Shown piece by piece: positions 1-8,536 of a DNA stretch of 64,000 bases. The DNA lies in contig NZ_JAUSYQ010000002.1 of the NCBI RefSeq assembly GCF_030816965.1, positions 6,438,001 through 6,502,000 of the forward strand. Reading direction: 5' to 3'. The notes under the pieces are model-generated. The model did not search any database, had not been told where the DNA came from, and saw only the letters and a program-made list of their open reading frames with translations. The translations under genes were made by a program, and so were the position numbers. Numbering within the stretch: position 1 is the stretch's first letter; each line of letters opens with the position of its first letter. This DNA comes from Streptomyces canus (lineage in GTDB: Bacteria; Actinomycetota; Actinomycetes; Streptomycetales; Streptomycetaceae).

Positions 1-877
1 AGGAGGCGCCGAAGCGGAACCAGTGGTTGTCCAGCCAGTCCTCGCCCGCGGTCTCGTTGACCACCACGAGAAACTTGATGGCGTCCTTGGACGTCCTGAT
101 GCCGCCGGCCGGCTTCACGCCCACCTGGATGCCGGTCTGCGCACGGAAGTCACGCACCGCCTCCAGCATCAGAAGAGTGTTCGCCGGGGTGGCGTTCACC
201 GCGACCTTGCCGGTGGACGTCTTGATGAAGTCCGCGCCGGCCAGCATGCCGAGCCAGCTCGCGCGGCGGATGTTGTCGTACGTCGACAGTTCGCCCGTCT
301 CGAAGATGACCTTGAGCCGGGCGGCCGTACCGCAGACCTCGCGCACGGCGACGATCTCGTCGTACACCTTCATGTACCTGCCGGAGAGAAACGCCCCGCG
401 GTCGATGACCATGTCGACCTCGTCGGCGCCCGCGGCCACCGCGTCGCGCACGTCGGCCAGCTTCACGTCGAGGGCGGCGCGGCCGGCCGGGAACGCGGTG
501 GCCACGGAGGCGACCTTCACGCCGGAACCGGCCACGGCTTCCTTCGCCACGGGCACCATGTCGGGATAGACACAGACCGCGGCCGTGGCGGGGGTCGTCC
601 GGTCGGTCGGATCGGGGCGGGCCGCCTTGGCGCCGAGCGCCCGGACCTTGCCCGGGGTGTCCGCGCCTTCCAGCGTCGTCAGGTCGACCATCGAGATGGC
701 GAGGTCGATGGCGTACGCCTTGGCGGTCGTCTTGATGGAACGGGTACCGAGCGAGGCGGCACGCGCCTCCAGGCCGACCGCGTCCACGCCGGGCAGCCCG
801 TGAAGGAACCGGCGCAGCGTGCTGTCGGACGCGGTCACGTCCGTGAGCGGGTGTGCGGCTGATGCAGTGGTGGGCAT
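1..877 (-). CDS. deoC: deoxyribose-phosphate aldolase (partial, C-terminus outside window)
   Basis: Class I aldolase cleaving 2-deoxyribose-5-phosphate to glyceraldehyde-3-phosphate and acetaldehyde, the last step of deoxynucleoside catabolism. The reverse-strand reading frame starts at ATG 877 and stays open to the window edge. The Schiff-base lysine motif DFIKTSTGK and the downstream VGVKPAGGIRT phosphate-binding segment are visible, as is the EVDMVID strand. The N-terminal extension before the barrel is typical of actinobacterial DeoC. A 12-bp palindrome shared with the phosphorylase gene downstream in the window lies about 20 bp upstream of the start. The extreme C-terminus is not in the window. 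Confidence 0.95.
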   Translation of the reverse strand, partial: MPTTASAAHPLTDVTASDSTLRRFLHGLPGVDAVGLEARAASLGTRSIKTTAKAYAIDLAISMVDLTTLEGADTPGKVRALGAKAARPDPTDRTTPATAAVCVYPDMVPVAKEAVAGSGVKVASVATAFPAGRAALDVKLADVRDAVAAGADEVDMVIDRGAFLSGRYMKVYDEIVAVREVCGTAARLKVIFETGELSTYDNIRRASWLGMLAGADFIKTSTGKVAVNATPANTLLMLEAVRDFRAQTGIQVGVKPAGGIRTSKDAIKFLVVVNETAGEDWLDNHWFRFGAS

Positions 878-894
878 GGTCACCAGACGAGCAT

Positions 895-908
895 ATCTAC
901 GCGCGTAG
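895..908. promoter_or_regulatory. putative operator upstream of deoC
   Basis: ATCTACGCGCGTAG contains the perfect 12-bp palindrome CTACGCGCGTAG, 18-31 bp upstream of the deoC ATG. The same 14 bases occur in the opposite orientation upstream of the purine nucleoside phosphorylase gene. Sharing between two nucleoside-catabolism genes suggests one repressor. The regulator is unknown to me. Confidence 0.6.
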
Positions 909-987
909 CGGCTGTACACCCCGGTGTGCGGGTTCTGATGGCACCCGCACACCGACACCCACCCGGGCCGCGCTTAGGATCGGCCTC

Positions 988-1659
988 ATGACGACCGCAC
1001 CCCCCGAGTCCAGGGACCGCATCTACCGCTCACCCATGGCGCTGATCGGCGGCTCCCTCGTCCTCGTCATCATCGGCTGGCTCGGCATCGACGCCGTCGT
1101 CTCCGGCACCGGCCGCACCCCCTGGCTGGCTCTCGCCACCCTGATCCTCGTCGTCCCGCTGGTCGTCGCCTTCACGCTGCGCCCGGCCGTCTTCGCGAAC
1201 CACGACCGCCTGCGCATCCGCAATCCCTTCCGCGTGATCGTCGTGCCGTGGGGCGAGGTCGAGATGCTGCGCTCCGGCTACTCGAACGAGGTGCTCGTCA
1301 AGTCCGGCGCGAAGTACCAGCTGTGGGCGATCCCGGTCTCCCTGCGCGGCCGCAAGAAGGCGGCACGGCAGACGGCCCAGCAGAGCGCCCGGCAGTCGTC
1401 GGGACGCGGTTCCACCAGGGGCCTCGGTCTGTTCGGCGGCGGAATGCAGCCGGACGGTTTCGGCGGTCGTACGCCCGTCCCGGAGGGGCCCACCCGGGCC
1501 GAGACCGACAAGATCATCGACGAACTGCGCGAGATGCTGGAGGCCCGCGGGAAGGCACAGACCTCCCAGGGCGAGGTGACCGTGCGGTGGGCGTACGAGA
1601 TCGTCGGTCCGGCGGTGGCCGGGGCGGTGCTTCTGACGATCCTGGTGGCCCTCGGGTGA
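988..1659 (+). CDS. membrane protein with PH-like domain
   Basis: Protein of 223 residues. Two hydrophobic segments lie at about 15-37 and 46-64, followed by a bacterial PH-like stretch (residues ~65-115: DRLRIRNPFR, VPWGEVEMLRSGY, KYQLWAIPVSLRGRK). Next comes a Gly/Gln/Arg-rich linker, and a last hydrophobic helix at the C-terminus. This layout matches the PH-domain (bPH6-type) membrane proteins common in Streptomyces, whose function is not established. The ATG at 988 follows a weak AGGA; longer upstream extensions have no membrane-protein character. It diverges from deoC. Confidence 0.75.
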   Translation: MTTAPPESRDRIYRSPMALIGGSLVLVIIGWLGIDAVVSGTGRTPWLALATLILVVPLVVAFTLRPAVFANHDRLRIRNPFRVIVVPWGEVEMLRSGYSNEVLVKSGAKYQLWAIPVSLRGRKKAARQTAQQSARQSSGRGSTRGLGLFGGGMQPDGFGGRTPVPEGPTRAETDKIIDELREMLEARGKAQTSQGEVTVRWAYEIVGPAVAGAVLLTILVALG

Positions 1660-1729
1660 CGCGTTTGGGGGGCCACGTGTTGTCGTGGCGTCTGCCGAAC
1701 CCGGGACTGCCGTCATCAAGATGAGCGTG

Positions 1730-1915
1730 CGGCAGCGGTGAGGCGCCCCCGTCAGACGTACGGCGATCGGAAGCAGGAGCGGGAAGGCCGGCAGCAGGTA
1801 GCGGGCTCGGGGGACGTAGACGCCGCCGCTGGTCAGGACGTGCGGTCCCGGGCCGACAGGGCCACAGGCCACCGACGCCGGCAGCGTGACCGTCACCGGT
1901 GCGTCCACCGTTGCC
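1730..1915 (-). pseudogene. C-terminal remnant of a polytopic membrane protein
   Basis: On the reverse strand a short stretch reads GGVYVPRARYLLPAFPLLLP, resembling the last membrane segments of actinobacterial membrane glycosyltransferase-like proteins. There is no start or upstream domain, and the frame soon leaves sensible sequence. I read it as a gene fragment; the family assignment is tentative. It lies in a 750-bp stretch (1660-2405) with no intact gene. Confidence 0.35.
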
Positions 1916-2099
1916 CGGGGGTGGGCGGGGAGCCTGGAGCAACAGTCCTGGATGAATCACCCGATGGGATGCCGTGGGGTGGTGCGGGTGGGCTGAACGG
2001 GTGAGGGGTGGCCCAGACGGGGGCCGCCCATCGGTTTGGGTGCGGGTTGCTGCCGGCGGGGGCAGGTGCCGGGTGCTGTCGGCAGGTTCGGCTGTCAGC

Positions 2100-2335
2100 T
2101 GCGGCCGACGGGACCTCGCGCACCTGCGCCGAATGCGGGCACATCGACCGGGCGAACCGGGTCTCCCAGGCCTTCCTCGCATGCCGGAACTGCGGATTCG
2201 TTGATCACGCAGACCGATGGGGGCACCTCCCGCTCGAGCGAAGCCGAGAGTGGGGGAGGCTCCCGCAACATCCGCGCCCGCGCGTGGAAGGTGTGGCGAC
2301 GCGGGGCCCAGTCAACGGCCCCCGCCCCACCCCGG
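2100..2335 (+). pseudogene. IS605/IS1341-type TnpB (OrfB) C-terminal remnant
   Basis: Reads TSRTCAECGHIDRANRVSQA followed by FLACRNCGFVDHAD, the C-terminal zinc ribbon (two CxxC pairs) of TnpB-type RNA-guided nucleases of IS200/IS605 elements. The conserved end (SRNIRARAWKVWRRGAQST) continues in another frame after a 43-bp repeat sits between the two parts (2217-2259). The catalytic RuvC region is absent. Only this tail and a downstream hairpin-bearing end remain, so the element is dead. Confidence 0.75.
2217..2259 (+). repeat. 43-bp hairpin repeat, copy 1 (inside tnpB remnant)
   Basis: Begins ATGGGGG and ends GTGGGGGAGG. Its centre CTCGAGCGAAGCCGAG can fold with flanking CTCCC/GGGAG into a hairpin. 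It interrupts the TnpB remnant between HADR and SRNIR, shifting the frame. A second copy in reverse orientation is at 8987-9029 with only a few differences. I recall similar sequences scattered through Streptomyces genomes. Confidence 0.75.
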
Positions 2336-2384
2336 ACATCCCGGGGCGGGCTGGACGCAGACGCAGCATCACAGCCAGTGATGC

Positions 2385-2440
2385 CCGTTGTGCAAGCCCG
2401 GGACTTTAGTCCCGGGTATTTGACTCCCGGGTAGTTGACA
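2385..2440 (+). repeat. right-end hairpin of IS605-type remnant
   Basis: GCCCGGGAC-TTTA-GTCCCGGGT is a near-perfect stem-loop just downstream of the TnpB tail, followed by a second CTCCCGGGTA unit. IS605-family right ends form such hairpins and encode the omega-RNA scaffold. On the other strand this same DNA supplies the last codons and the stop of the phosphomannomutase gene. Confidence 0.55.
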
Positions 2441-4067
2441 TGCCGGCCGCCGCCGACAGGTCCCGCTTGATGGCGGTCAGGAGGTCGGTCGCCCGGGCGT
2501 GGGCCGTGGGGAGATCGGCGTGTGTGGCGATGGGGACGACCACTTCCAGGTAGCACTTCAGCTTCGGTTCGGTGCCGCTCGGGCGGACGACGACCCGGGC
2601 GCCGTCCAGCGTGTAGCGCAGGCCGTCGGTGGGCGGGAGACGGTCCGTGCCCCGCGTCAGGTCCTCAGCCTTGGTGATGGCCAGGCCAGCGAGCTCGGTC
2701 GGCGGGTGCTCGCGCAGCTGCTCCATCGCTCGGGCGATGACCGACAGGTCCTTCACGCGGACCGCGAGCTGGTCCGTGGCGTGCAGGCCGTGGTCCACGG
2801 CGAGGTCGTCGAGGAGGTCGAGGAGCGTGCGGTTCTGTTCCTTCAGTTCGGAGGCGAGCTCCGTGATGAGCAGGGCCGCGGTGATGCCGTCCTTGTCCCG
2901 TACGCCCTCGGGGTCCACGCAGTAGCCGAGGGCCTCTTCGTAGCCGTAGCGCAGGCCCTGCACCCGGGCGATCCACTTGAAGCCGGTGAGGGTCTCCTCG
3001 TAGGGAAGGCCCGCCTTCTCGGCGATCCTGCCGAGGAGGGAGGAGGAGACGATCGACTCCGCGAAGGTGCCGTGCGCTCCGCGGGTCACGAGGTGGGCGG
3101 CGAGGAGGGCGCCCACCTCGTCGCCGCGGAGCATGCGCCAGGTGTCGTCCCGCTTGACGGCGACCGCGCAGCGGTCCGCGTCGGGGTCGTTCGCGATGAT
3201 CAGGTCGGGGTTCGTCTCGCGGGCCTTCGCGAAGGCCAGGTCCATCGCGCCGGGCTCTTCCGGGTTGGGGAAGGCGACGGTCGGGAAGTCGGGGTCGGGG
3301 TCGGCCTGCTCGGCGACGAGTTCCGGGGCGGGGAAGCCGGCACGCTCGAAGGCGGCGAGCAGAGTGTCCTTGCCCACGCCGTGCATCGCGGTGTAGACGG
3401 TGCGGGCGGTGCGGGGGGAGTTCTCGGCGAGTACGGCGTCCGTGCGGGCCAGATAGGCGTTCAGGACGGCGTCGTCGAGGGTCTGCCAGCCGGTGTCCGG
3501 GCGGGGGACGTCGTTCAGGCTCGCGATCGCTGCGATCTCGGCGGCGATGTCCGCGTCGGCGGGCGGGACGATCTGGGAGCCGTCGCCGAGGTAGACCTTG
3601 TAGCCGTTGTCGCGGGGCGGGTTGTGGCTGGCGGTGACCTCCACGCCTGCCACCGCGCCGAGGTGCCGTATGGCGAAGGCCAGGACGGGGGTGGGGAGGG
3701 GGCGGGGGAGGACGGCGGCCTTCAGGCCTGCGCCGGTCATCACGGCTGCCGTGTCCCGCGCGAAGTCGGCGGACTTGTGGCGGGCGTCGTAGCCGATGAC
3801 CACGAGGCCGTCGGTACTGCCGTGCTTCTTGAGGTACGCGGCGAGGCCGGCGGCGGCTCGGATGACGACCGTGCGGTTCATGCGCATCGGCCCTGCACCG
3901 ATTTCGCCGCGCAGGCCGGCGGTGCCGAACTGGAGGGTGCCGCTGAAGCGTGCGGTGAGCTCGGTGACGTCACCGGCTTCGAGGAGCTTGGCGAGCTCGT
4001 CGCGGGTGTCCGGGTCGGGGTCCTCGGCGAGCCAGGTCCTGGCCCGGGCGATGAGATCGTCGTGCAC
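2406..4067 (-). CDS. phospho-sugar mutase (phosphomannomutase/phosphoglucomutase family)
   Basis: Interconverts hexose- or pentose-1- and -6(5)-phosphates. The 553-residue alpha-D-phosphohexomutase shows the catalytic phosphoserine loop (VTASHNPPRDNGYK), the metal site DPDADR, the sugar-binding loop RGDEVGALL and the C-terminal phosphate loop RPSGTEPKLK. The start is GTG (MHDDLIARARTWL). The last 11 residues after SAAAG (MSTTRESNTRD) and the stop codon lie in the IS605-type end, so the native C-terminus was probably rewritten by insertion. The gene order next to the phosphorylase and deoC suggests use of ribose/deoxyribose phosphates from nucleosides; substrate specificity cannot be read from sequence. 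Confidence 0.9.
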   Translation of the reverse strand: MHDDLIARARTWLAEDPDPDTRDELAKLLEAGDVTELTARFSGTLQFGTAGLRGEIGAGPMRMNRTVVIRAAAGLAAYLKKHGSTDGLVVIGYDARHKSADFARDTAAVMTGAGLKAAVLPRPLPTPVLAFAIRHLGAVAGVEVTASHNPPRDNGYKVYLGDGSQIVPPADADIAAEIAAIASLNDVPRPDTGWQTLDDAVLNAYLARTDAVLAENSPRTARTVYTAMHGVGKDTLLAAFERAGFPAPELVAEQADPDPDFPTVAFPNPEEPGAMDLAFAKARETNPDLIIANDPDADRCAVAVKRDDTWRMLRGDEVGALLAAHLVTRGAHGTFAESIVSSSLLGRIAEKAGLPYEETLTGFKWIARVQGLRYGYEEALGYCVDPEGVRDKDGITAALLITELASELKEQNRTLLDLLDDLAVDHGLHATDQLAVRVKDLSVIARAMEQLREHPPTELAGLAITKAEDLTRGTDRLPPTDGLRYTLDGARVVVRPSGTEPKLKCYLEVVVPIATHADLPTAHARATDLLTAIKRDLSAAAGMSTTRESNTRD

Positions 4068-4097
4068 GGTTGCGTCAGCCTCTCGTTGTGTCGTTGT

Positions 4098-4452
4098 GTG
4101 CGGGTCCGGTGGGGGCGGGCGTTGTGCGCAGTTCCCCGCGCCCCTGGATGCCTGCGGCGGCCCGTTGCGGCTTCGGTGGGGGCTTGTGTAGCGCGTGCGG
4201 TGTGTTGTGGGTCGGGGCCGGGGTGGGGGGTGTCCGTCCTCGGTCCGGCGGCTCGGTCCATTGAGCAGTACTGGATGACGGACGCCGGCCGCTGCGGGCG
4301 GACACCCCCCACCCCGTCCCCTTGCCGCCGTACGCGGCTACCGGCCCGTCGTGGCGCGCGGTGCGGCGAACGGTCCGTCGTGGTGCGGGTGACTGCAACT
4401 CCCCAGGGGCGCGGGGAACTGCGCGACCAGCCACAACGGGCCCGCACCCGCC
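4098..4452. repeat. dispersed intergenic element, copy A
   Basis: About 355 bp of non-coding DNA filling the gap between the mutase and phosphorylase genes. It is closely similar to 18357-18761. The edges are the GC-rich motif GCGCAGTTCCCCGCGCCCCT and its inverted form near 4404-4435. The interior carries a perfect 17-bp inverted repeat (GGGGTGGGGGGTGTCCG at 4220-4236, complement at 4299-4315) around a 62-base loop containing TTGAGCAGTACTGGATGACG. There is no convincing ORF. The symmetry suggests a MITE-like element or a structured RNA; which is unknown. Confidence 0.7.
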
Positions 4453-4486
4453 ATACGAAAGCACCCGGCACCTCCATGGGCAATCC

Positions 4487-5311
4487 TTAGATCCGCCCGA
4501 GCACCTGTGCCAGCAGCGAGCCCATCCGGGTCGCGCTGTCACGGCCCGCCTGGAGAACCTCCTCGTGGTTCAGCGGCTCACCCGTCATGCCCGCGGCGAG
4601 GTTCGTCACCAGCGAGATACCCAGGATCTCCGCCCCCGCCTCGCGCGCGGCGATCGCTTCGAGGACCGTCGACATGCCCACCAGGTCCGCGCCGATGACG
4701 CGGGCCATGCGGATCTCGGCCGGGGTCTCGTAGTGCGGGCCGGGGAACTGGGCGTAGACGCCCTCCTCCAGGCTCGGGTCGATCTCCTTGCACAGGGCAC
4801 GCAGGCGGGGCGAGTAGAGGTCCGTGAGGTCCACGAAGTTCGCGCCGATGATCGGGGACGTCGCCGTGAGGTTGATGTGGTCGCTGATCAGGACCGGCTG
4901 GCCGGGGCGCATGCCCTCGCGGAGGCCGCCGCAGCCGTTGGTGAGGACGATGGTCTTGCAGCCGGCGGCCACGGCGGTGCGGACCCCGTGGGCGACGGCG
5001 GCGACACCGCGGCCCTCGTAGTAGTGCGTGCGGCCCAGGAAGACCAGGGCCCGCTTCTCGCCGATCTTGTACGAGCGGATCGTGCCGCCGTGCCCCTCCA
5101 CCGCCGGTGGCGGGAAACCGGGCAGCTCGGTGACCTGGAGCTCGGCGTCGGGGGCACCGAGGGCGTCCACCGCCGGTGCCCAGCCGGAGCCCATCACGAG
5201 GGCGACGTCGTGGGTCTCGGCGCCGGTCAGTTCGCGCAGGCGCGCGGCGGCGGCGTCAGCGGCGCCATGCGGGTCGCCCTGGATGTCGTCCGGAAGAAGA
5301 GATGCGTTCAC
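4487..5311 (-). CDS. purine-nucleoside phosphorylase
   Basis: Phosphorolysis of inosine/guanosine-type nucleosides to free base and ribose-1-phosphate. The 274-residue trimeric-type (PNP/MTAP) enzyme has the phosphate-binding LVMGSGW near the N-terminus, GRTHYYEG, the LTNGCGGL segment, [11 protein letters not shown], and the base-site stretch [19 protein letters not shown] followed by GMSTVLEA. The GTG start at 5311 opens VNASLLPDD. Longer upstream frames run antisense through neighbours and are rejected. A palindrome identical to that upstream of deoC lies 26-37 bp before the start. With deoC and the mutase it forms a nucleoside salvage group. Confidence 0.92.
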   Translation of the reverse strand: MNASLLPDDIQGDPHGAADAAAARLRELTGAETHDVALVMGSGWAPAVDALGAPDAELQVTELPGFPPPAVEGHGGTIRSYKIGEKRALVFLGRTHYYEGRGVAAVAHGVRTAVAAGCKTIVLTNGCGGLREGMRPGQPVLISDHINLTATSPIIGANFVDLTDLYSPRLRALCKEIDPSLEEGVYAQFPGPHYETPAEIRMARVIGADLVGMSTVLEAIAAREAGAEILGISLVTNLAAGMTGEPLNHEEVLQAGRDSATRMGSLLAQVLGRI

Positions 5312-5336
5312 GCGGATGAGGGTAGCCGGTCCGGGC

Positions 5337-5350
5337 CTACGCGCGTAGAT
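5337..5350. promoter_or_regulatory. putative operator upstream of purine-nucleoside phosphorylase
   Basis: CTACGCGCGTAGAT, the reverse complement of the 14-base site upstream of deoC. It lies 26-39 bp upstream of the GTG start, a position suited to repression of the phosphorylase promoter. Confidence 0.6.
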
Positions 5351-5424
5351 GACAGAGCTGACGGGATGGCGATCGTTGTCTTGTCGTTTCCAACCAATGG
5401 TGTGACGCCGGTGACCTGTGTGAT

Positions 5425-5862
5425 TCAGCAGGGGCGCTTGCGGAGTTCCATGACGTAGTCGTGGGGTGCGCCCGCCGATTCCGCCGCGTCGGCCACCTCG
5501 CCCAGATAGCGGGCGGAGGGCAGGCCGCCCTCGTAGCCGTTCAGGACGTACGTCCAGGCCTGCTCCTGGCCCTCCAGCGTGTGGACGCGGATGCGGGTGC
5601 GGCGGTATATGTCCAGGCCCACGCCCTCCCAGCGGTCCATCGACTCGTCGTCGGCGGGCGCGATCTCGTAGAGCGCCACGAACACCTGGGAGAGGGGGTC
5701 CTCGACGATCGTCGCGAGTGCGCCCTCCCAGCCCATGTGCTCGCCCCCGAAGGTCAGCCGCCACCCGTTGAGCCACCCCGTGGCGCGCATCGGCGAGTGC
5801 GGGGCGCGGCGGGTCATCAGCCGCGCGTCGAGGTTGCCGGCGTAGGCGGCGTAGAGCGACAT
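5425..5862 (-). CDS. gamma-glutamylcyclotransferase-like protein
   Basis: A 145-residue protein beginning [16 protein letters not shown], the substrate-binding YxxYGxNL-like loop of the gamma-glutamylcyclotransferase (AIG2/GGCT) fold. Later come [28 protein letters not shown] with the conserved acidic residue, and a C-terminal [19 protein letters not shown]. Members act on gamma-glutamyl amines or peptides; the substrate here is unknown. The ATG at 5862 gives the start. It diverges from the flavoprotein gene with about 95 bp between starts. Confidence 0.75.
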   Translation of the reverse strand: MSLYAAYAGNLDARLMTRRAPHSPMRATGWLNGWRLTFGGEHMGWEGALATIVEDPLSQVFVALYEIAPADDESMDRWEGVGLDIYRRTRIRVHTLEGQEQAWTYVLNGYEGGLPSARYLGEVADAAESAGAPHDYVMELRKRPC

Positions 5863-5958
5863 GGGTCGAGGGTACGGCAGCCTTCCCCGGCGTCTCTCCC
5901 GTAACAGTGGCATCTCGGGGCGGCCCCCGGGCCGTGGCACCTCGGGGCGTGCGGGACA

Positions 5959-7407
5959 ATGGAGTACGTGACTCGGATCGTGATCATCGGTGGCGGACCC
6001 GGCGGATACGAGGCGGCCCTGGTGGCCGCCCAACTCGGCGCGGAGGTGACCGTCGTCGACTGCGACGGTCTGGGCGGAGCGTCGGTGCTGACCGACTGCG
6101 TGCCGTCGAAGACCCTTATCGCTACGGCCGAGGTCATGACGACCTTCGATTCGTCGTACGAGGAACTGGGGATCATCGTCGCCGACGACACCCCACCACT
6201 CGAACAGGCCGCCCGGGTGGTGGGCGTCGACCTGGGGAAGGTCAACCGGCGTGTGAAGCGGCTCGCCCTCGCCCAGTCGCACGACATCACCGCCTCCGTG
6301 ACGCGTGCCGGTGCCCGGGTGCTGCGCGGGCGCGGGCGCCTCGAGGGCATGCAGGCCCTCGACGGGTCGCGGAAGGTCGTGGTGCGGGCCGCCGACGGGA
6401 GCGAGGAGACGCTCGTCGCCGACGCCGTGCTCATCGCCACCGGTGGGCATCCCCGTGAGCTGCCCGACGCCCAGCCCGACGGCGAGCGCATCCTCAACTG
6501 GACCCAGGTCTACGACCTCACCGAGCTGCCGGAAGAGCTCATCGTCGTCGGTTCCGGTGTCACCGGTGCCGAGTTCGCCGGCGCCTATCAGGCGCTCGGC
6601 TCCAAGGTGACGCTGGTGTCCTCGCGGGATCGGGTGCTGCCCGGGGAGGACCCGGACGCGGCCGCGGTCCTCGAGGACGTCTTCCGGCGGCGCGGCATGA
6701 ACGTCATGGGGCGTACCCGTGCCCAGTCCGCCAAGCGGGTCGGGGACCGGGTCGAGGTCACGCTGGCGGACGGGCGGGTCATCAGCGGGTCGCACTGTCT
6801 GATGGCCGTGGGTGCCATTCCGAACAGCGCCGGGATGGGGCTGGAGGAAGCGGGCGTCAGGCTGCGCGAGTCCGGGCACATCTGGACCGACAAGGTGTCC
6901 AGGACCTCGGCTCCCGGTGTGTACGCCGCCGGTGACGTGACCGGCGTGTTCGCGCTGGCGTCCGTGGCCGCCATGCAGGGGCGGATCGCCATGTACCACT
7001 TCCTCGGTGACGCGGTGGCCCCGCTGAACCTGAAGACGGTCTCGTCGAACGTCTTCACCGACCCGGAGATCGCCACCGTCGGCTACTCGCAGGCGGATGT
7101 GGACGGCGGCAAGATCGACGCCCGGTCCGTGAAGCTCCCGCTGCTGCGCAACCCGCGCGCGAAGATGCAGGGCATCCGCGACGGCTTCGTCAAGATCTTC
7201 TGCCGGCCGGGAACCGGGATCGTCGTCGGCGGTGTCGTCGTCGCGCCCCGCGCCTCGGAACTGATCCATCCCATCTCGATCGCGGTCGACAACAATCTGA
7301 CGGTCGAACAGATCGCGAACGCTTTCACCGTTTACCCCTCCCTTTCGGGGTCGATCGCCGAGGTGGCACGGCAGTTGCACACGCGCAAGGAGACCGGGGG
7401 AGCCTGA
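5959..7407 (+). CDS. lpdA: NAD(P)H-quinone dehydrogenase, LpdA-type flavoprotein disulfide reductase family
   Basis: A 482-residue FAD/NAD(P)H oxidoreductase. It has an N-terminal FAD motif [13 protein letters not shown], a second nucleotide-binding motif [14 protein letters not shown] at about residues 195-210, and [12 protein letters not shown] binding FAD. The redox-active pair is broken: canonical GGTCxxxxCIPSK reads [13 protein letters not shown], with Ser for the first Cys, and the C-terminal catalytic His-Pro motif reads VYPSLS. Dihydrolipoyl dehydrogenase activity is therefore unlikely. The same pattern occurs in Mycobacterium tuberculosis LpdA (Rv3303c), an NAD(P)H:quinone reductase. 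An alternative GTG start lies at 5968. Confidence 0.88.
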   Translation: MEYVTRIVIIGGGPGGYEAALVAAQLGAEVTVVDCDGLGGASVLTDCVPSKTLIATAEVMTTFDSSYEELGIIVADDTPPLEQAARVVGVDLGKVNRRVKRLALAQSHDITASVTRAGARVLRGRGRLEGMQALDGSRKVVVRAADGSEETLVADAVLIATGGHPRELPDAQPDGERILNWTQVYDLTELPEELIVVGSGVTGAEFAGAYQALGSKVTLVSSRDRVLPGEDPDAAAVLEDVFRRRGMNVMGRTRAQSAKRVGDRVEVTLADGRVISGSHCLMAVGAIPNSAGMGLEEAGVRLRESGHIWTDKVSRTSAPGVYAAGDVTGVFALASVAAMQGRIAMYHFLGDAVAPLNLKTVSSNVFTDPEIATVGYSQADVDGGKIDARSVKLPLLRNPRAKMQGIRDGFVKIFCRPGTGIVVGGVVVAPRASELIHPISIAVDNNLTVEQIANAFTVYPSLSGSIAEVARQLHTRKETGGA

Positions 7408-7573
7408 CGGCCGAAAGCGATTCCTGCCTGGTCACGGGGAGTTGTCGACCATTCGTGCGGCATAGGCGGGGGGATTAGGCCCTATACCACTTCCCGCCCA
7501 GCTGTGCGAACATCTTCTGCTATTCGGCGCAAACAGCTGAAAGCAGACGGTCGCCCGCGTTACTGTCAGTTTC

Positions 7574-8536
7574 GTGTTCGCTGCAGAACGTCGCCAATTG
7601 ATCCTCGAAATGGTGCGAGCCAACGGGGCTGTATCGCTCCGTGAGCTCGCCCGCGTCGTCCAGACCTCCGAAGTGACCGTACGGCGGGACGTGCGCGCAC
7701 TGGAGGCAGAAGGACTCCTCGACCGCCGACATGGCGGTGCGGTATTGCCGGGCGGGTTCACGCGAGAGTCCGGCTTTCCGCAGAAATCGCATCTCGCGAC
7801 CGCCGAGAAGACGGCCATCGCCGATCTCGCCGCGGGGCTCGTAGAAGAAGGCGAGGCCATTGTGGTGGGGGCGGGTACCACCACCCAGGAGCTGGCGCGC
7901 CGGCTCGCCCGGGTTCCCGGGTTGACCGTCGTGACCAATTCCCTTCTGGTGGCCCAGGCGCTCGCCCATGCCAACCGGGTGGAGGTCGTGATGACCGGCG
8001 GCACCCTGCGCGGTTCCAACTACGCACTGGTGGGTTCGGGCGCGGAACAGTCGCTCCAGGGGCTCAGGGTCTCGCGGGCCTTCCTCTCCGGGAGCGGGCT
8101 CACCGCCGAGCGCGGTCTTTCCACGTCCAACATGCTGTCGGCGTCCGTGGACCGGGCGCTGGTGCAGGCCGCCGCGGAGGTCGTGGTCCTCGCCGACCAC
8201 ACCAAGCTCGGTACGGACACGATGTTCCAGACCGTGCCGACGGACCTGATCACCCGGCTTGTCACCGACGAGCCCCCGGCCCACGACGACCGGGCCGCCA
8301 CGGAACTCCAGGCGCTCGCCGACCAGGGGGTGCAGATCGCCGTGGCCGGCGCGTCGGGAGCACCGGGGGGTGACCAGGTCCCGGCGCGGCAGCAACAGCG
8401 CCGGGACGTGCCCCTGCCAGGCCCCCGCCGCGGCCAGGTCTCCTCACCGGGTCCCGCTCTTCGCACGGCCACGGCCCTGGGTGAGCCGATTCCGGGTGCG
8501 GAGCGGGCACGGGTGGCGGATCTGCGCCGCCGGTGA
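7574..8536 (+). CDS. DeoR/GlpR family transcriptional regulator
   Basis: A 320-residue regulator. It has an N-terminal DeoR-type helix-turn-helix (residues ~5-57: RRQLILEMVRANGAVSLREL, then VTVRRDVRALEAEGLLDRRHGGAV) and a DeoRC sugar-phosphate sensor domain with VGAGTTTQELARRL, LTVVTNSLLVA, MTGGTLR and VVLADHTKLG. The start is GTG 7574. It is about 60 residues longer than typical GlpR, with a low-complexity C-terminal tail. Its nearness to deoC, mutase and phosphorylase makes a role in their control possible, but the sequence shows no direct link. Confidence 0.88.
   Translation: MFAAERRQLILEMVRANGAVSLRELARVVQTSEVTVRRDVRALEAEGLLDRRHGGAVLPGGFTRESGFPQKSHLATAEKTAIADLAAGLVEEGEAIVVGAGTTTQELARRLARVPGLTVVTNSLLVAQALAHANRVEVVMTGGTLRGSNYALVGSGAEQSLQGLRVSRAFLSGSGLTAERGLSTSNMLSASVDRALVQAAAEVVVLADHTKLGTDTMFQTVPTDLITRLVTDEPPAHDDRAATELQALADQGVQIAVAGASGAPGGDQVPARQQQRRDVPLPGPRRGQVSSPGPALRTATALGEPIPGAERARVADLRRR

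Noticed and set aside
2499..4490. Long plus-strand frame opposite the phosphomannomutase
   Set aside because: Antisense shadow of a gene with all four mutase motifs.
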